Notes: generated by a model from the sequence alone, not told the origin. Counted from the first letter of the stretch, positions 1 to 6,479 are shown. The stretch: DNA of 10,207 bases from Micromonospora parva (GCF_000718515.1 NZ_JNZS01000052.1:1-10207); one strand, 5' to 3'. Translations and numbers: made by a program.

Positions 1-996
1 GCGCAGCACCAGGGCGCGTCGGAGGGGCCCGGTGATGAGGCGGCGTTGTCGGCCGAGGTCGAGTGGTTGGCCGGCGCCGTTGAGGACGGCGGGGAGGATA
101 GCGGCGTCGCAGGCGAGGCGACGCACGACCTCAGGGGTCAAGCGCAGGCCGGTGTCGAGGGTTCCGCCGCCCAGTTGCCCGGTCAACCCGTCGTAGCTGG
201 TGGTGACGACGACCTGGGCCGGATCACCGCCGTGCTCGGGCAGCTCGCCGGTGCGCAGGGCGAGGCGGCACACGTCGCGGAGAGCGTCGTGCCGGCGCTG
301 CCCGGGAGAGCGCTCGTCGTCAGGGCCCGAGGGCGCGCTGACGGGGTCGATGGCGGCACGGAGCAGCCCGGCGGTCTCGGAGTCGAGGATGCCGGTGAGT
401 CGCAGGCGGCCGTCGGCGAGGGCGGAGAGGGTGAGGTGGCGGTCGCGGGCGGCGCAGCGGGCTTCGGCGTCGAGGGCGGCTTCGGCTGCGGCGTCGGCGA
501 GGTCGGGGGCGACGTGGTCGAGGATGCGGGTGCTGAGTTTGCGCAACAGGGTGGGATCGAACTGGCCGGCCCACTCGACGAGCACTCCGAGAGCTTTGTC
601 AGCGGCCTCGGAACCGGCGGCGGTGTGCACGGTGTCGATCGTGTCGGCGATGACCCGGGCCTGGTCCACGGTGATGTGGCCGTCGGCCAACGCGTGGCGT
701 ACGCCAGGGTTGCCGGTGTCCAGGATGGCGGCGAGGTCGACGAGGCGGCGAGCGGCCGGGATGGTGAGGCGTAACCGTTCGCGCAGCCAGACCGCGGTGG
801 AGGAGGCGCCCTGCGTGGTAGCGGTGCGTCGGCCGTCGAGCTCACGGATCACTGCCAGCTTCACCGCGGCGAGACGCTGCTCCAAGCGGTGCGCGGCGTC
901 GAGCGCGGCGATCAGGTCGGCCTCGGGCTGCGCCCAGACGGCCGTATCGGCGGAGGCCGCGATCGCGTCCTCTGCCTGCGTCAACTCCTCGACCAC
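1..996 (-). CDS. DUF222 / 13E12-repeat family protein (3' end cut by window edge)
   Basis: The minus-strand frame is open from the left window edge to an in-frame TAG at 1006-1008. It gives 332 residues with the C-terminus missing. I place the start at GTG 994-996, because no ATG lies between the stop and the conserved region and a -10-like hexamer sits 6 nt upstream (leaderless start). The N-terminal 60 residues are Ala/Leu-rich helix. Then come WLRERLRL (about 70-77), ARRLVDLAAIL and ALADGHITVDQARVIADTI, the hallmark of the DUF222 domain in mycobacterial 13E12 proteins. Family members usually end in an HNH nuclease domain beginning shortly after an RRALVLRD-like segment. The visible sequence stops exactly at RRALVLR, so that domain should lie just outside the window. 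These proteins are multicopy in actinobacteria and are thought to be nuclease-like; the cellular role is uncertain. The family call is firm; the HNH part is inferred. Confidence 0.88.
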   Translation of the reverse strand, partial: MVEELTQAEDAIAASADTAVWAQPEADLIAALDAAHRLEQRLAAVKLAVIRELDGRRTATTQGASSTAVWLRERLRLTIPAARRLVDLAAILDTGNPGVRHALADGHITVDQARVIADTIDTVHTAAGSEAADKALGVLVEWAGQFDPTLLRKLSTRILDHVAPDLADAAAEAALDAEARCAARDRHLTLSALADGRLRLTGILDSETAGLLRAAIDPVSAPSGPDDERSPGQRRHDALRDVCRLALRTGELPEHGGDPAQVVVTTSYDGLTGQLGGGTLDTGLRLTPEVVRRLACDAAILPAVLNGAGQPLDLGRQRRLITGPLRRALVLR

Positions 997-1002
997 GATC
1001 CG

Positions 1003-1022
1003 AATCTAGAACACCTGTACGA
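1003..1022 (-). promoter_or_regulatory. Candidate leaderless promoter with overlapping SOS (LexA) box
   Basis: On the minus strand TAGATT (1003-1008) fits the actinobacterial -10 pattern TANNNT and lies 6 nt before the GTG of the DUF222 gene, the usual geometry of a leaderless transcript. No Shine-Dalgarno sequence stands at normal distance. Directly upstream, bases 1007-1022 read TAGAACACCTGTACGA on the plus strand. This matches 10 of the 12 defined positions of the mycobacterial SOS box TCGAAC-N4-GTTCGA. Several 13E12-family genes in Mycobacterium tuberculosis are reported LexA targets, so the placement makes sense. A LexA dimer here would cover the promoter. The -35 element is weak. The sequence match is seen; regulation is inferred. 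Confidence 0.55.
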
Positions 1023-1082
1023 CACTTTCAGTCACCGTGATCGATTCGCAGCAGGTCGGCGCCAAGGCGGCGGGCGCCTGAT

Positions 1083-1406
1083 TTATCGCGCGGCCCGCAA
1101 CGCCGCCGCGACCTGGACCACGTCCAGGTCGACGACGACGTCCTCACCATCCCGCATGCCGCGCTCACCGATCGCCAGACCGATCAAGGCCAGTTCGGAG
1201 GCATCGTCACGCAGTTCGTACTCTTCGCGACTCTCCTCGCCGATGCCGCCCAACTCGTCGCGATTCCAGGCGGCGACGGCTGACTCGGCCAGAGACCGAG
1301 GCGACCGCACGCTGATCCGGCCGACCTGGGAACCGAGACGAGCACCGATCGCCAGCAGCACGGTCCGGTCCCGCTGATATCGCAGGTACTGTTCGCGATC
1401 CTCCAC
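1083..1406 (-). CDS. Hypothetical 107-aa acidic protein
   Basis: This frame runs from GTG 1404-1406 to TAA, with an in-frame stop only 9 nt upstream of the GTG, so the start is limited to that codon or an internal one (a GTG at the Val of the DRTVLLAIGARLG segment is possible). The product is charged and Glu/Asp-rich: a basic/aromatic start (MEDREQYLRYQRDR), a hydrophobic stretch LLAIGARLGSQVG, an SPRSLAESAVAAWNRDEL helix, an acidic linker EESREEYELRDD, and a final segment with VVVDLDVVQVAAAL. I see no signal peptide, membrane segment, metal motif or known domain. No clear ribosome-binding site precedes it. It sits between the DUF222 gene and the DinB gene, all on the minus strand. Codon use looks genuine and overlapping frames look worse, but I do not recognise the family. 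Confidence 0.55.
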   Translation of the reverse strand: MEDREQYLRYQRDRTVLLAIGARLGSQVGRISVRSPRSLAESAVAAWNRDELGGIGEESREEYELRDDASELALIGLAIGERGMRDGEDVVVDLDVVQVAAALRAAR

Positions 1407-1459
1407 GAGCCGTGGCTACTCGCGCCCCGTGCAGCCACCGGTCCCAAGCAGGTGAACGT

Positions 1460-1476
1460 TAGTGGTCCGGGCACTA
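1460..1476 (-). terminator. Weak hairpin at the end of the DinB-like gene
   Basis: TAGTG (1460-1464) and CACTA (1472-1476) form a 5-bp inverted repeat with a 7-nt loop, overlapping the TAG stop of the DinB-like gene. There is no T-tract. It may be a weak terminator or chance. Confidence 0.2.
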
Positions 1477-2049
1477 GTTGCTGCGCTTGCTGGCGTCGAG
1501 GGCAGCCTGCTCCACTCGCTGACGGTGTTCCCGCCACCATGACTCGTCGCCCGGGGGCAGGTTGTCGTTTTCCGACAGCAGCCCGACCGCGCCGTCGATG
1601 AGTTCGCGCACGATGTCGGCGTGGCCTGCGTGCCGTTGTGTTTCCGCGACGACGTGGACCAGGACGTGGTGCAGCGTGACAGCAGCATCGCCCCACCACG
1701 GCACCCGGCCGACCTCATCCAGGGTGAGGGCTTCGATGGTGGTGTCGGCGTGGGCGATCGCGCGACGGTACAGTGCGATGATTTCCTCGCGGGTCTCATC
1801 CGCGCTCGCCCACATGTCGGCGTTGGGCTCCGCCCCGTCGCCGACGTACGGCAGTTCCTCCTCGAACGGCCGGCCGAACACGACGCCGAAGTAGAGGACC
1901 TCCATGGCCGCCACGTGCTTCACCAGACCCAGCAGGTTGGTCGCGGTCCGGGTCAACGGACGCCGAACATCGTATTCGCTGAGCCCGTCGAGCTTCCACA
2001 GCAGCGTGTCACGGCCGCCCTTCAGGTAACTGTGCAGGTCTGCCTTCAT
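1474..2049 (-). CDS. DinB / DUF664 family protein (mycothiol-dependent enzyme type)
   Basis: The 191-residue product has the four-helix DinB/YfiT layout. MKADLHSYLKGGRDTLLWKLDGLSEYDVRRPL is split between an N-terminal helix and the Leu-rich turn, NLLGLVKHVAAMEVLYFG carries the first metal histidine (His45), and HHVLVHVVAETQRHAGHADIVREL (about 127-150, with His132, His140 and His143) is the signature of DUF664 proteins. The family coordinates a divalent metal through three histidines, and many actinobacterial members are mycothiol- or thiol-dependent transferases or detoxification enzymes; the substrate here is unknown. Length and start fit the family. The ATG at 2047-2049 has no Shine-Dalgarno sequence but has a CATAGT hexamer 6 nt upstream, so the mRNA may be leaderless. 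It appears to be a stand-alone cytoplasmic gene, unrelated to the catabolic island next to it. Confidence 0.9.
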   Translation of the reverse strand: MKADLHSYLKGGRDTLLWKLDGLSEYDVRRPLTRTATNLLGLVKHVAAMEVLYFGVVFGRPFEEELPYVGDGAEPNADMWASADETREEIIALYRRAIAHADTTIEALTLDEVGRVPWWGDAAVTLHHVLVHVVAETQRHAGHADIVRELIDGAVGLLSENDNLPPGDESWWREHRQRVEQAALDASKRSN

Positions 2050-2055
2050 CGCGGC

Positions 2056-2061
2056 ACTATG
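2056..2061 (-). promoter_or_regulatory. Candidate -10 element of a leaderless DinB-like gene
   Basis: CATAGT on the minus strand lies exactly 6 nt (GCCGCG) before the ATG, and no Shine-Dalgarno sequence is present. No good -35 hexamer is seen 16-18 nt further upstream, so this is tentative. Confidence 0.3.
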
Positions 2062-2121
2062 GCATCCGATCTGGTGTCGGCGCCGCCCCGGACAATCAAA
2101 GAAGTTCGTGATCGGTGGAAC

Positions 2122-2925
2122 CTAGACGGTGACCACCGGCACGGCGGCGGTCAGCGCCCAGTCGTGCCCGATGTCGGCGGCGGCGCGCAGCAACCTCGGC
2201 AGGTGCTCCTCGCGCAGGGTCTCCACCGAGGTCTCGGCGGCGTGCACCGTCACGTTGATGGCGGCGACGACCCGCCCGTCGCCGTCGCGGACGCCGGTGG
2301 CGACGGATCGGATCCCCGGGGCCAGGTCCTGGTCGGCGAGCGCCCAGCCCTTCGCCCGGACCTCGCGCAGCACGGCGTCGAGGTCGCCGGGCGAGGGCTG
2401 CCAGCGCGGGGTGATGCCGGAGCGGCTGGGCTCGGCGAGGACGGCGGCCAGTGTGTCCGGCGGTAGCGCGGCGAGCAGCACCTTGCCCATCGACGTCGCG
2501 GGCGCCGGAAAGCGGGTGCCGATGGTGACGCCCAGCGTCACGATCTTGGGGACGGCCACCCGGGCGACGTAGACGATGTCACTGCCGTCGAGCTGGGCCA
2601 TCGAGGTCGACTCGTTGGTCTGCGCGACCAGCTTCTCCATGTGCGGGCGGGCCACGTCCCACATGTTCAGCGCGTTGACGTACGCCATCCCCAGTTCGAG
2701 GACACGCGGGGTGAGGGTGTGGCCGCGGCCCGCCGCGCGGACGTAGCCCAGCGATTCGAGCGTGATGAGGATGCGCCGGACGGTGGGGCGGGCCAGGCCG
2801 GTGGCGGCGGCGATCTCGCTGAGGGTCATCGAGGGGCTGGCGGGACGGAAGGAGCGCAGGACGTCGAGGCCCCGAGCGAGAGCCTCGATGAAGTCGGGCC
2901 CGGCGCCCCTTCCGTTGTCACCCAT
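2122..2925 (-). CDS. IclR-family transcriptional regulator
   Basis: The product has 267 residues, normal for IclR proteins. The N-terminal winged helix-turn-helix spans about 12-75: FIEALARGLDVLRSF, then TLSEIAAATGLARPTVRRIL as the helix-turn-helix, and LESLGYV leading into the wing. The C-terminal effector domain follows, with DIVYVARV, the TIGTRFPAPATSMGKVLLAAL segment typical of PcaR/PobR/CatR-like members, WALADQDLAPGIRSVATGVRDGDGRVVAAINV, and a final helical part. Such regulators commonly control aromatic-acid catabolism and bind a pathway intermediate. The ATG begins 3 nt after the amidohydrolase stop, with GGAAG and AGGA in the upstream gene's last codons, so the two are co-transcribed. 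Its likely target is the divergent region at 4366-4562. The effector is unknown. Confidence 0.95.
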   Translation of the reverse strand: MGDNGRGAGPDFIEALARGLDVLRSFRPASPSMTLSEIAAATGLARPTVRRILITLESLGYVRAAGRGHTLTPRVLELGMAYVNALNMWDVARPHMEKLVAQTNESTSMAQLDGSDIVYVARVAVPKIVTLGVTIGTRFPAPATSMGKVLLAALPPDTLAAVLAEPSRSGITPRWQPSPGDLDAVLREVRAKGWALADQDLAPGIRSVATGVRDGDGRVVAAINVTVHAAETSVETLREEHLPRLLRAAADIGHDWALTAAVPVVTV

Positions 2926-2928
2926 GTC

Positions 2929-4365
2929 CTAATGCTTCCATTGCGCCGACCCGGCGTCCCACTCGGTGTACTGGTACGGGTTCTCCAGGATCGCGGTCTC
3001 GGGGATGTCCGGGTTCATGCCCCGCTGCCACGCCTGCTCCCCCATCGTCTCGCGCAGGTGGTCGATGGTCGCCGCGACCCGCGCCCGCGCGGCGGCGAGG
3101 TCGACGCCGACGAGGCGGCCGTCGCGCTTCACGACGCGCCCACCGACGAGCACTGTGTGCACGTCGGCACGCTGGGCCTGGAAGACGACGTGACCGTGCG
3201 GGTTCAGGATCGGGAACATCACCGGCGAGGCGTCGTTCTTGATCAGGACGACGTCGGCCTGCCGGCCGGCGGTGAGCGCGCCGATGGTGGCATCCATGCC
3301 GAGGGCGCGGGCGCCGCCCCGGGTGGCCCACTCGACGACCTGCTCGGCGCGCAGGTGGCAGTGGGTGACGGTCTCCTGCTTGGCGTGCGCCTCCAGGTGC
3401 TCCCGGGAGCGGTCCGCGCCGAGCGTGCTGCGCATCGCGGAGAAGAGGTCGCCGCTCCACCACACGCTGGTGTCCATCGACAGTGACACCGGGATGTCGT
3501 GGTGGCGCAGCTGCCAGGTGGGTGGGTAACCCTGGCCGGCGCTCTGCTCGCTCTCGGTCGAGACGGAGACCGAGCCGCCGGTCGCGGCGATCCGGTTGTA
3601 CGAGTCGTGGGTGAGCGTCGCCGCGTGCACGTAGACGGTCGACGGGGTCATGAACCCGTTCTCGTGCATCAGTCGGATGCCGTCGTCGTTCGTGGCGCCC
3701 CACACGCCGGCGTGGGTGGTCACCGCGGCGCCCAACTCCCGGGCCACCTCGAACGCGGCTCGTTCCGGGAAGGCGGGGTCGCCGGTGACGTCGAAGGCCA
3801 TCTGGAAGCCGGCCAGCTTGCCCCCGTCGACGCGACGGCGGTGGAAGTCGCGGAACTCCGGGGAGGTGGCCCATTCCCAGGGCCCCTGCTGGATGTTGCC
3901 GTAGGCGAGCACGAATCGCCCGTCGACCGCCTCCAGGGCGTCCACTGCGGCGTCGGCGTGCTCGGGCGTCTGCAACCCGTGCGACCAGTCGACAGTGGTG
4001 GTGACGCCCGCGTCGATCGCCTCGATCGCCCCGAGCAGGTTGCCGGCGTGGATGTCCTCGGGCCGGAACAGCTTGCCGGACTCGAGGTAGTACCAGACGA
4101 AGTACTGGGTCAGGGTCCAGTCGGCGCCGTACCCGCGCATCGCGGTCTGCCACAGGTGCCGGTGGGTGTCGACCATGCCGGGCATGAGGATGCCGCCGGT
4201 GGCGTCGATCTCCAGGGCGTCGTCGGGCGCGGTGAGGCCGACGCCGACCTGCGCGATCCGGTCGCCGACGACCAGCACGTCGGCGCCGGGGAGCACCGTG
4301 TGCGCGTCGTCCATGGTGAGAACCAGGCCGTTGCGGAAGACCACCGGCCGGTCGGTTGCGCTCAT
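2929..4365 (-). CDS. Metal-dependent amidohydrolase (ATZ/TRZ / cytosine deaminase-like superfamily)
   Basis: The product has 478 residues from ATG 4363-4365. AAAGGA (4376-4381) lies 10 nt upstream. A GTG two codons earlier, 4 nt from the same site, is possible, and a longer start at 4440 would run through the promoter region. The small N-terminal beta part (FRNGLVLTMDDA... ADVLVVGDRIAQVG, about 10-42) precedes the barrel, which opens with LMPGMVDTHRHLWQTAMRG carrying the metal pair His68/His70. Further ligands by position are His218 (TTHAGVW), His247 (VYVHAATL) and Asp298 (SLSMDTS). ADVVLI and VLVGGRVVKRDG close the C-terminal beta part. These enzymes hydrolyse C-N bonds in amides or deaminate heterocycles. 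The Glu of the deaminase HxxE motif after the third His is Val221 here, so a classical guanine/cytosine-type deaminase reaction is doubtful. It is divergent from the CoA-transferase operon and followed by its probable regulator. The substrate is unknown. Confidence 0.92.
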   Translation of the reverse strand: MSATDRPVVFRNGLVLTMDDAHTVLPGADVLVVGDRIAQVGVGLTAPDDALEIDATGGILMPGMVDTHRHLWQTAMRGYGADWTLTQYFVWYYLESGKLFRPEDIHAGNLLGAIEAIDAGVTTTVDWSHGLQTPEHADAAVDALEAVDGRFVLAYGNIQQGPWEWATSPEFRDFHRRRVDGGKLAGFQMAFDVTGDPAFPERAAFEVARELGAAVTTHAGVWGATNDDGIRLMHENGFMTPSTVYVHAATLTHDSYNRIAATGGSVSVSTESEQSAGQGYPPTWQLRHHDIPVSLSMDTSVWWSGDLFSAMRSTLGADRSREHLEAHAKQETVTHCHLRAEQVVEWATRGGARALGMDATIGALTAGRQADVVLIKNDASPVMFPILNPHGHVVFQAQRADVHTVLVGGRVVKRDGRLVGVDLAAARARVAATIDHLRETMGEQAWQRGMNPDIPETAILENPYQYTEWDAGSAQWKH

Positions 4366-4462
4366 CGCCACCCATTCCTTTCCGGGGTACGAGGGGAATC
4401 CGAACTCTTGTCCGCTGTACGGCCAGCCCGGGTGGCGCAAGTGTGGTCCGGGTCACCATTCG

Positions 4463-4468
4463 TGTCAA
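4463..4468 (-). promoter_or_regulatory. Candidate -35 box for amidohydrolase-iclR
   Basis: The minus strand reads a perfect TTGACA. About 17 nt further on, CACACT would be a weak -10 (only A2 and T6 of TANNNT fit). Transcription would start near 4433, leaving a leader of roughly 70 nt before the ATG at 4365. Confidence 0.4.
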
Positions 4469-4496
4469 GGTCTGGCCCCGCTGGCCAATTCCTCCG

Positions 4497-4502
4497 TTGA
4501 CA
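4497..4502 (+). promoter_or_regulatory. Candidate -35 box for the CoA-transferase operon
   Basis: This is a perfect TTGACA on the plus strand. With 17-nt spacing the -10 would be GAAGCT (4520-4525), a weak match. The predicted start of transcription, about 4532, falls on the 16-bp palindrome, which would suit repression. The box is the exact mirror of the one at 4463-4468. Confidence 0.4.
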
Positions 4503-4508
4503 CTCCCC

Positions 4509-4522
4509 TTCCGGTGTCGGAA
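4509..4522. promoter_or_regulatory. Inverted repeat TTCCG-GTGT-CGGAA (candidate operator)
   Basis: This is a perfect 5-4-5 inverted repeat between the plus-strand -35 box and the predicted -10, where a bound regulator would block or position RNA polymerase. IclR-family operators often contain GGAA/TTCC half-sites, so it is a reasonable candidate for the neighbouring regulator. Confidence 0.4.
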
Positions 4523-4531
4523 GCTGTCACG

Positions 4532-4547
4532 ACGGACAGGTGTCCGT
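4532..4547. promoter_or_regulatory. 16-bp palindrome ACGGACA-GG-TGTCCGT (candidate operator)
   Basis: This is a perfect 7-2-7 inverted repeat ending 15 nt before the CoA-transferase start, near the expected transcription start. Its length and symmetry suit a dimeric helix-turn-helix protein such as the IclR regulator encoded on the other arm. An mRNA stem is less likely, because the 2-nt loop would force the inner pairs open. Confidence 0.5.
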
Positions 4548-4562
4548 AGAACGGGCGGAAAA

Positions 4563-5699
4563 ATGGTGCAGCATTCGACAGGGCCGTTGGCCGGGCTGCT
4601 CGTCGCGGACTTCTCCCGGATCCTCGCCGGGCCGTACGCGACGATGCTCCTGGCCGACCTCGGCGCACAGGTGGTCAAAGTGGAGAGCCCCGGTGGCGAC
4701 GACACCCGCACCTGGATGCCGCCCACCCGCGACGGTGTCTCGACGTACTACCTCGGCATCAACCGCAACAAGCGGTCGATCGCCCTGGACCTCAAGAATC
4801 CCGACGACCTGGCCGCCGCGCAGGAGCTGGCCCGCCGCGCCGACGTGCTCATCGAGAACTTCCGGCCCGGTGGCCTCGCCCGGTTCGGCCTCGACTACGA
4901 CACGGTCACCGCGACCAACGAGAAGGTCGTGTACGCGAGCATCAGCGGCTTCGGCACCGGCGCCGGCCGGGACTTCCCCGGCTACGACCTGATGGTGCAG
5001 GCCATCTCGGGCCTGATGAGCCTCACCGGCGACCCGGACGGCTCGCCGTACCGGGCCGGGATCTCGGTCTTCGACGTGATGGCCGGGTTGCACGCGAGCA
5101 TCGGCATCCTCGCCGCGCTGCACCACCGTGGCGCGACCGGACGCGGCCAGCACGTCGAGGTCAACCTGCTCAGCTCGGCGCTGTCCGGCCTGGTCAACCA
5201 CTCCAGCGGCTACGTCGCCGGCGGGACCGTCCCGTTCCGGATGGGCAACGCGCACCCCAGTCTCTTCCCGTACGAGCCGCTGCCCACCGCCGACGGCGAG
5301 CTGATCGTCATCGCCGGCAACGACGGGCAGTTCCGCAAGCTCTGCCAGGTGCTCGACCTGCCCGACCTGCCGGACGACCCGCGCTTCGGCCGCAACCAGG
5401 ACCGCACCGCCAACCGCGAGGAGCTGCGTCCCCTGCTCGTCGAACGGCTCGCCACCCGACCGAAGGACGAGTGGTTCCGTGATTTGCTCGCCGCCGGCGT
5501 CCCGTGCGCGCCGATCAACACCATCGACGGCGGGGTGGCGCTCGCCGAGGAACTGGGGCTCGACCCGGTCGTCACCGTCGGGGACGTACCCGGCGTGCGT
5601 AACCCCATCACCTTCTCCGACACCCCGGCGCGTTACGAACTGCCGCCGCCCGGGCTCGACGAACACGGCGAGGAGATCCGCGCGTGGCTGAAGAACTGA
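4563..5699 (+). CDS. Class III (CaiB/BaiF) CoA-transferase
   Basis: The product has 378 residues from ATG 4563, preceded by GCGGA 3-4 nt upstream; the frame is open further upstream, but that part runs through the promoter region. The family's N-terminal Rossmann-like half is clear: LAGLLVADFSRILAGPYATMLLADLGAQVVKVE, NRNKRSIALDLKNP and ADVLIENFRPGGLARFGL, followed by PGYDLMVQAISGLMSLTG and the catalytic aspartate by position, Asp171 (GISVFDVMAGLHASIGILAAL). Tyr141 stands where racemases of the family have a catalytic His, so a CoA-transferase rather than an alpha-methylacyl-CoA racemase is expected. The C-terminal part ends in RAWLKN. The reaction is transfer of CoA from an acyl-CoA donor to a carboxylic acid. 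It is the first gene of the plus arm and its end overlaps the next gene by 16 nt, so the lyase-like protein probably uses its product. The acceptor acid is unknown. Confidence 0.95.
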   Translation: MVQHSTGPLAGLLVADFSRILAGPYATMLLADLGAQVVKVESPGGDDTRTWMPPTRDGVSTYYLGINRNKRSIALDLKNPDDLAAAQELARRADVLIENFRPGGLARFGLDYDTVTATNEKVVYASISGFGTGAGRDFPGYDLMVQAISGLMSLTGDPDGSPYRAGISVFDVMAGLHASIGILAALHHRGATGRGQHVEVNLLSSALSGLVNHSSGYVAGGTVPFRMGNAHPSLFPYEPLPTADGELIVIAGNDGQFRKLCQVLDLPDLPDDPRFGRNQDRTANREELRPLLVERLATRPKDEWFRDLLAAGVPCAPINTIDGGVALAEELGLDPVVTVGDVPGVRNPITFSDTPARYELPPPGLDEHGEEIRAWLKN

Positions 5700-6454
5700 G
5701 CTTCCCGACCGGGATCGGCACCTCCGACCCGACCACCATCTCCCTGCTGGGGCACGACCTGGCCGCCGACCTGATGGGCACCGTGGGCTTCGGCGAGCTG
5801 GCGTACTGGCTGGTCGCCGGCCGCCGGCCCACCTCCGGTGAGGTACGGGTCTTCGAGGCGGTGCTGGTGGCCCTCGCCGACCACGGCTTCACCCCGACGG
5901 CGATCGCGGCCCGGCTGACCTACCTGTCCGCGCCCGAGTCGTTGCAGGGCGCGCTCGCCGCCGGTCTGCTCGGCGGCGGCTCGCGCTTCCTCGGCGTCAC
6001 CGAGGACTGTGGACGTTTCCTCGCCGACACGCTCGCCCAGGCCGGTGAGGTGACCGACTACGACGCGGTGGCGCTGGACGCGGTCACCCGGGCCAAGCAG
6101 GAACGCCGGCTGGTCCCCGGGCTGGGGCACCCCGTGCACAAGGAGCAGGACCCGCGCACCCCCGTGCTGATCCGGATCGCCACCGAGGAGGGTCTGCACG
6201 GCCCGCACCTGCGGCTGTTCGAGGCGATCGGACGCGTCCACCCGCAGGTGCTCGGCCGCACCCTGCCGCTCAACGGCGCCGGGGTCTGCGGCGCGGCCCT
6301 GGCCGACCTGGGGCTCCCCGTCGAGATGCTGCGCGGCTTCGCCCTGCTGGCCCGCGCGGCGGGGCTGCTCGGGCACCTCGCCGAGGAGCGACGACGACCG
6401 CTCGGCATGGACATCTACCGCACCGTCGACAGCAACGCCGTCTACGAACCCTGA
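5684..6454 (+). CDS. Citryl-CoA lyase-like protein (short citrate synthase-fold)
   Basis: The product has 256 residues, the length of stand-alone citryl-CoA lyases and much shorter than citrate synthase. The GTG start overlaps the CoA-transferase gene by 16 nt and has AGGAGA (5671-5676) 8 nt upstream. Superfamily landmarks are FGELAYWLVAGRRPT, LVALADHGFTPTAIAAR (His67), AGLLGGGSRFLGVTED, GLGHPVHKEQDPRTP (His149, the GxGHxxxK-DPR motif) and LARAAGLLGHLAEERRRPLGMD near the C-terminus. Known relatives cleave citryl-CoA to acetyl-CoA and oxaloacetate, a retro-Claisen step. Next to a CoA-transferase, the natural inference is cleavage of a CoA-activated hydroxy acid from ring breakdown. The catalytic Asp of the NxD motif is missing: LNGAG has Ala199 where ATP-citrate lyase has LNVDG. 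The true reaction may therefore differ. Confidence 0.85.
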   Translation: MAEELSFPTGIGTSDPTTISLLGHDLAADLMGTVGFGELAYWLVAGRRPTSGEVRVFEAVLVALADHGFTPTAIAARLTYLSAPESLQGALAAGLLGGGSRFLGVTEDCGRFLADTLAQAGEVTDYDAVALDAVTRAKQERRLVPGLGHPVHKEQDPRTPVLIRIATEEGLHGPHLRLFEAIGRVHPQVLGRTLPLNGAGVCGAALADLGLPVEMLRGFALLARAAGLLGHLAEERRRPLGMDIYRTVDSNAVYEP

Positions 6455-6472
6455 CCCCCTCTCGCGCCCCCG

Positions 6473-6479
6473 AAAGGAG
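6473..6479 (+). promoter_or_regulatory. Strong ribosome-binding site of the LigB-type gene
   Basis: AAAGGAG lies 5 nt before ATG 6485 in a 30-nt C-rich spacer. It is the strongest Shine-Dalgarno sequence in the operon, suggesting high expression of the dioxygenase; it also fixes the start. Confidence 0.7.

Larger units (their letters stand above)
4366..4562. promoter_or_regulatory. Divergent promoter/operator region of the catabolic island
   Basis: This 197-bp non-coding stretch separates the amidohydrolase-iclR arm from the CoA-transferase arm. It holds two mirror-image TTGACA boxes, two perfect inverted repeats on the plus-strand side (listed separately), and near the centre a repeated CTGGCC within 4470-4486. 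A lone TGTCCG (4409-4414), matching the half-site of the 4532-4547 palindrome, lies on the minus-arm side. The segment GGTGTCGGAAG (4513-4523) recurs as GGTGTCCGTAG (4539-4549), 26 bp apart. An IclR-type protein acting here is the simplest reading. Confidence 0.7.

Noticed and set aside
46..774. Long plus-strand open frame opposite the DUF222 gene
   Set aside because: It is Gly/Val/Glu-rich low-complexity translation of the exact antisense phase; the minus strand carries clear DUF222 motifs.
1058..1078. GGCGCC...GGCGCC hairpin after the 107-aa gene as a terminator
   Set aside because: Only 6 bp of a self-complementary GC word, 9-nt loop and no T-tract; common by chance at this GC content.
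4366..4440. 25-residue N-terminal extension of the amidohydrolase
   Set aside because: It has no family similarity, and a Shine-Dalgarno sequence at 4376-4381 supports the start at 4365.
2918..4726. 602-codon minus-strand frame across the amidohydrolase and the divergent region
   Set aside because: The product is Arg/Pro/Gly-rich with no domain pattern, and it overlaps a clear amidohydrolase in another frame; typical of very high GC.
4563..5699. Alpha-methylacyl-CoA racemase instead of a CoA-transferase
   Set aside because: The racemase catalytic His position holds Tyr141, and the GYD-Q segment and catalytic Asp fit CoA-transferases.
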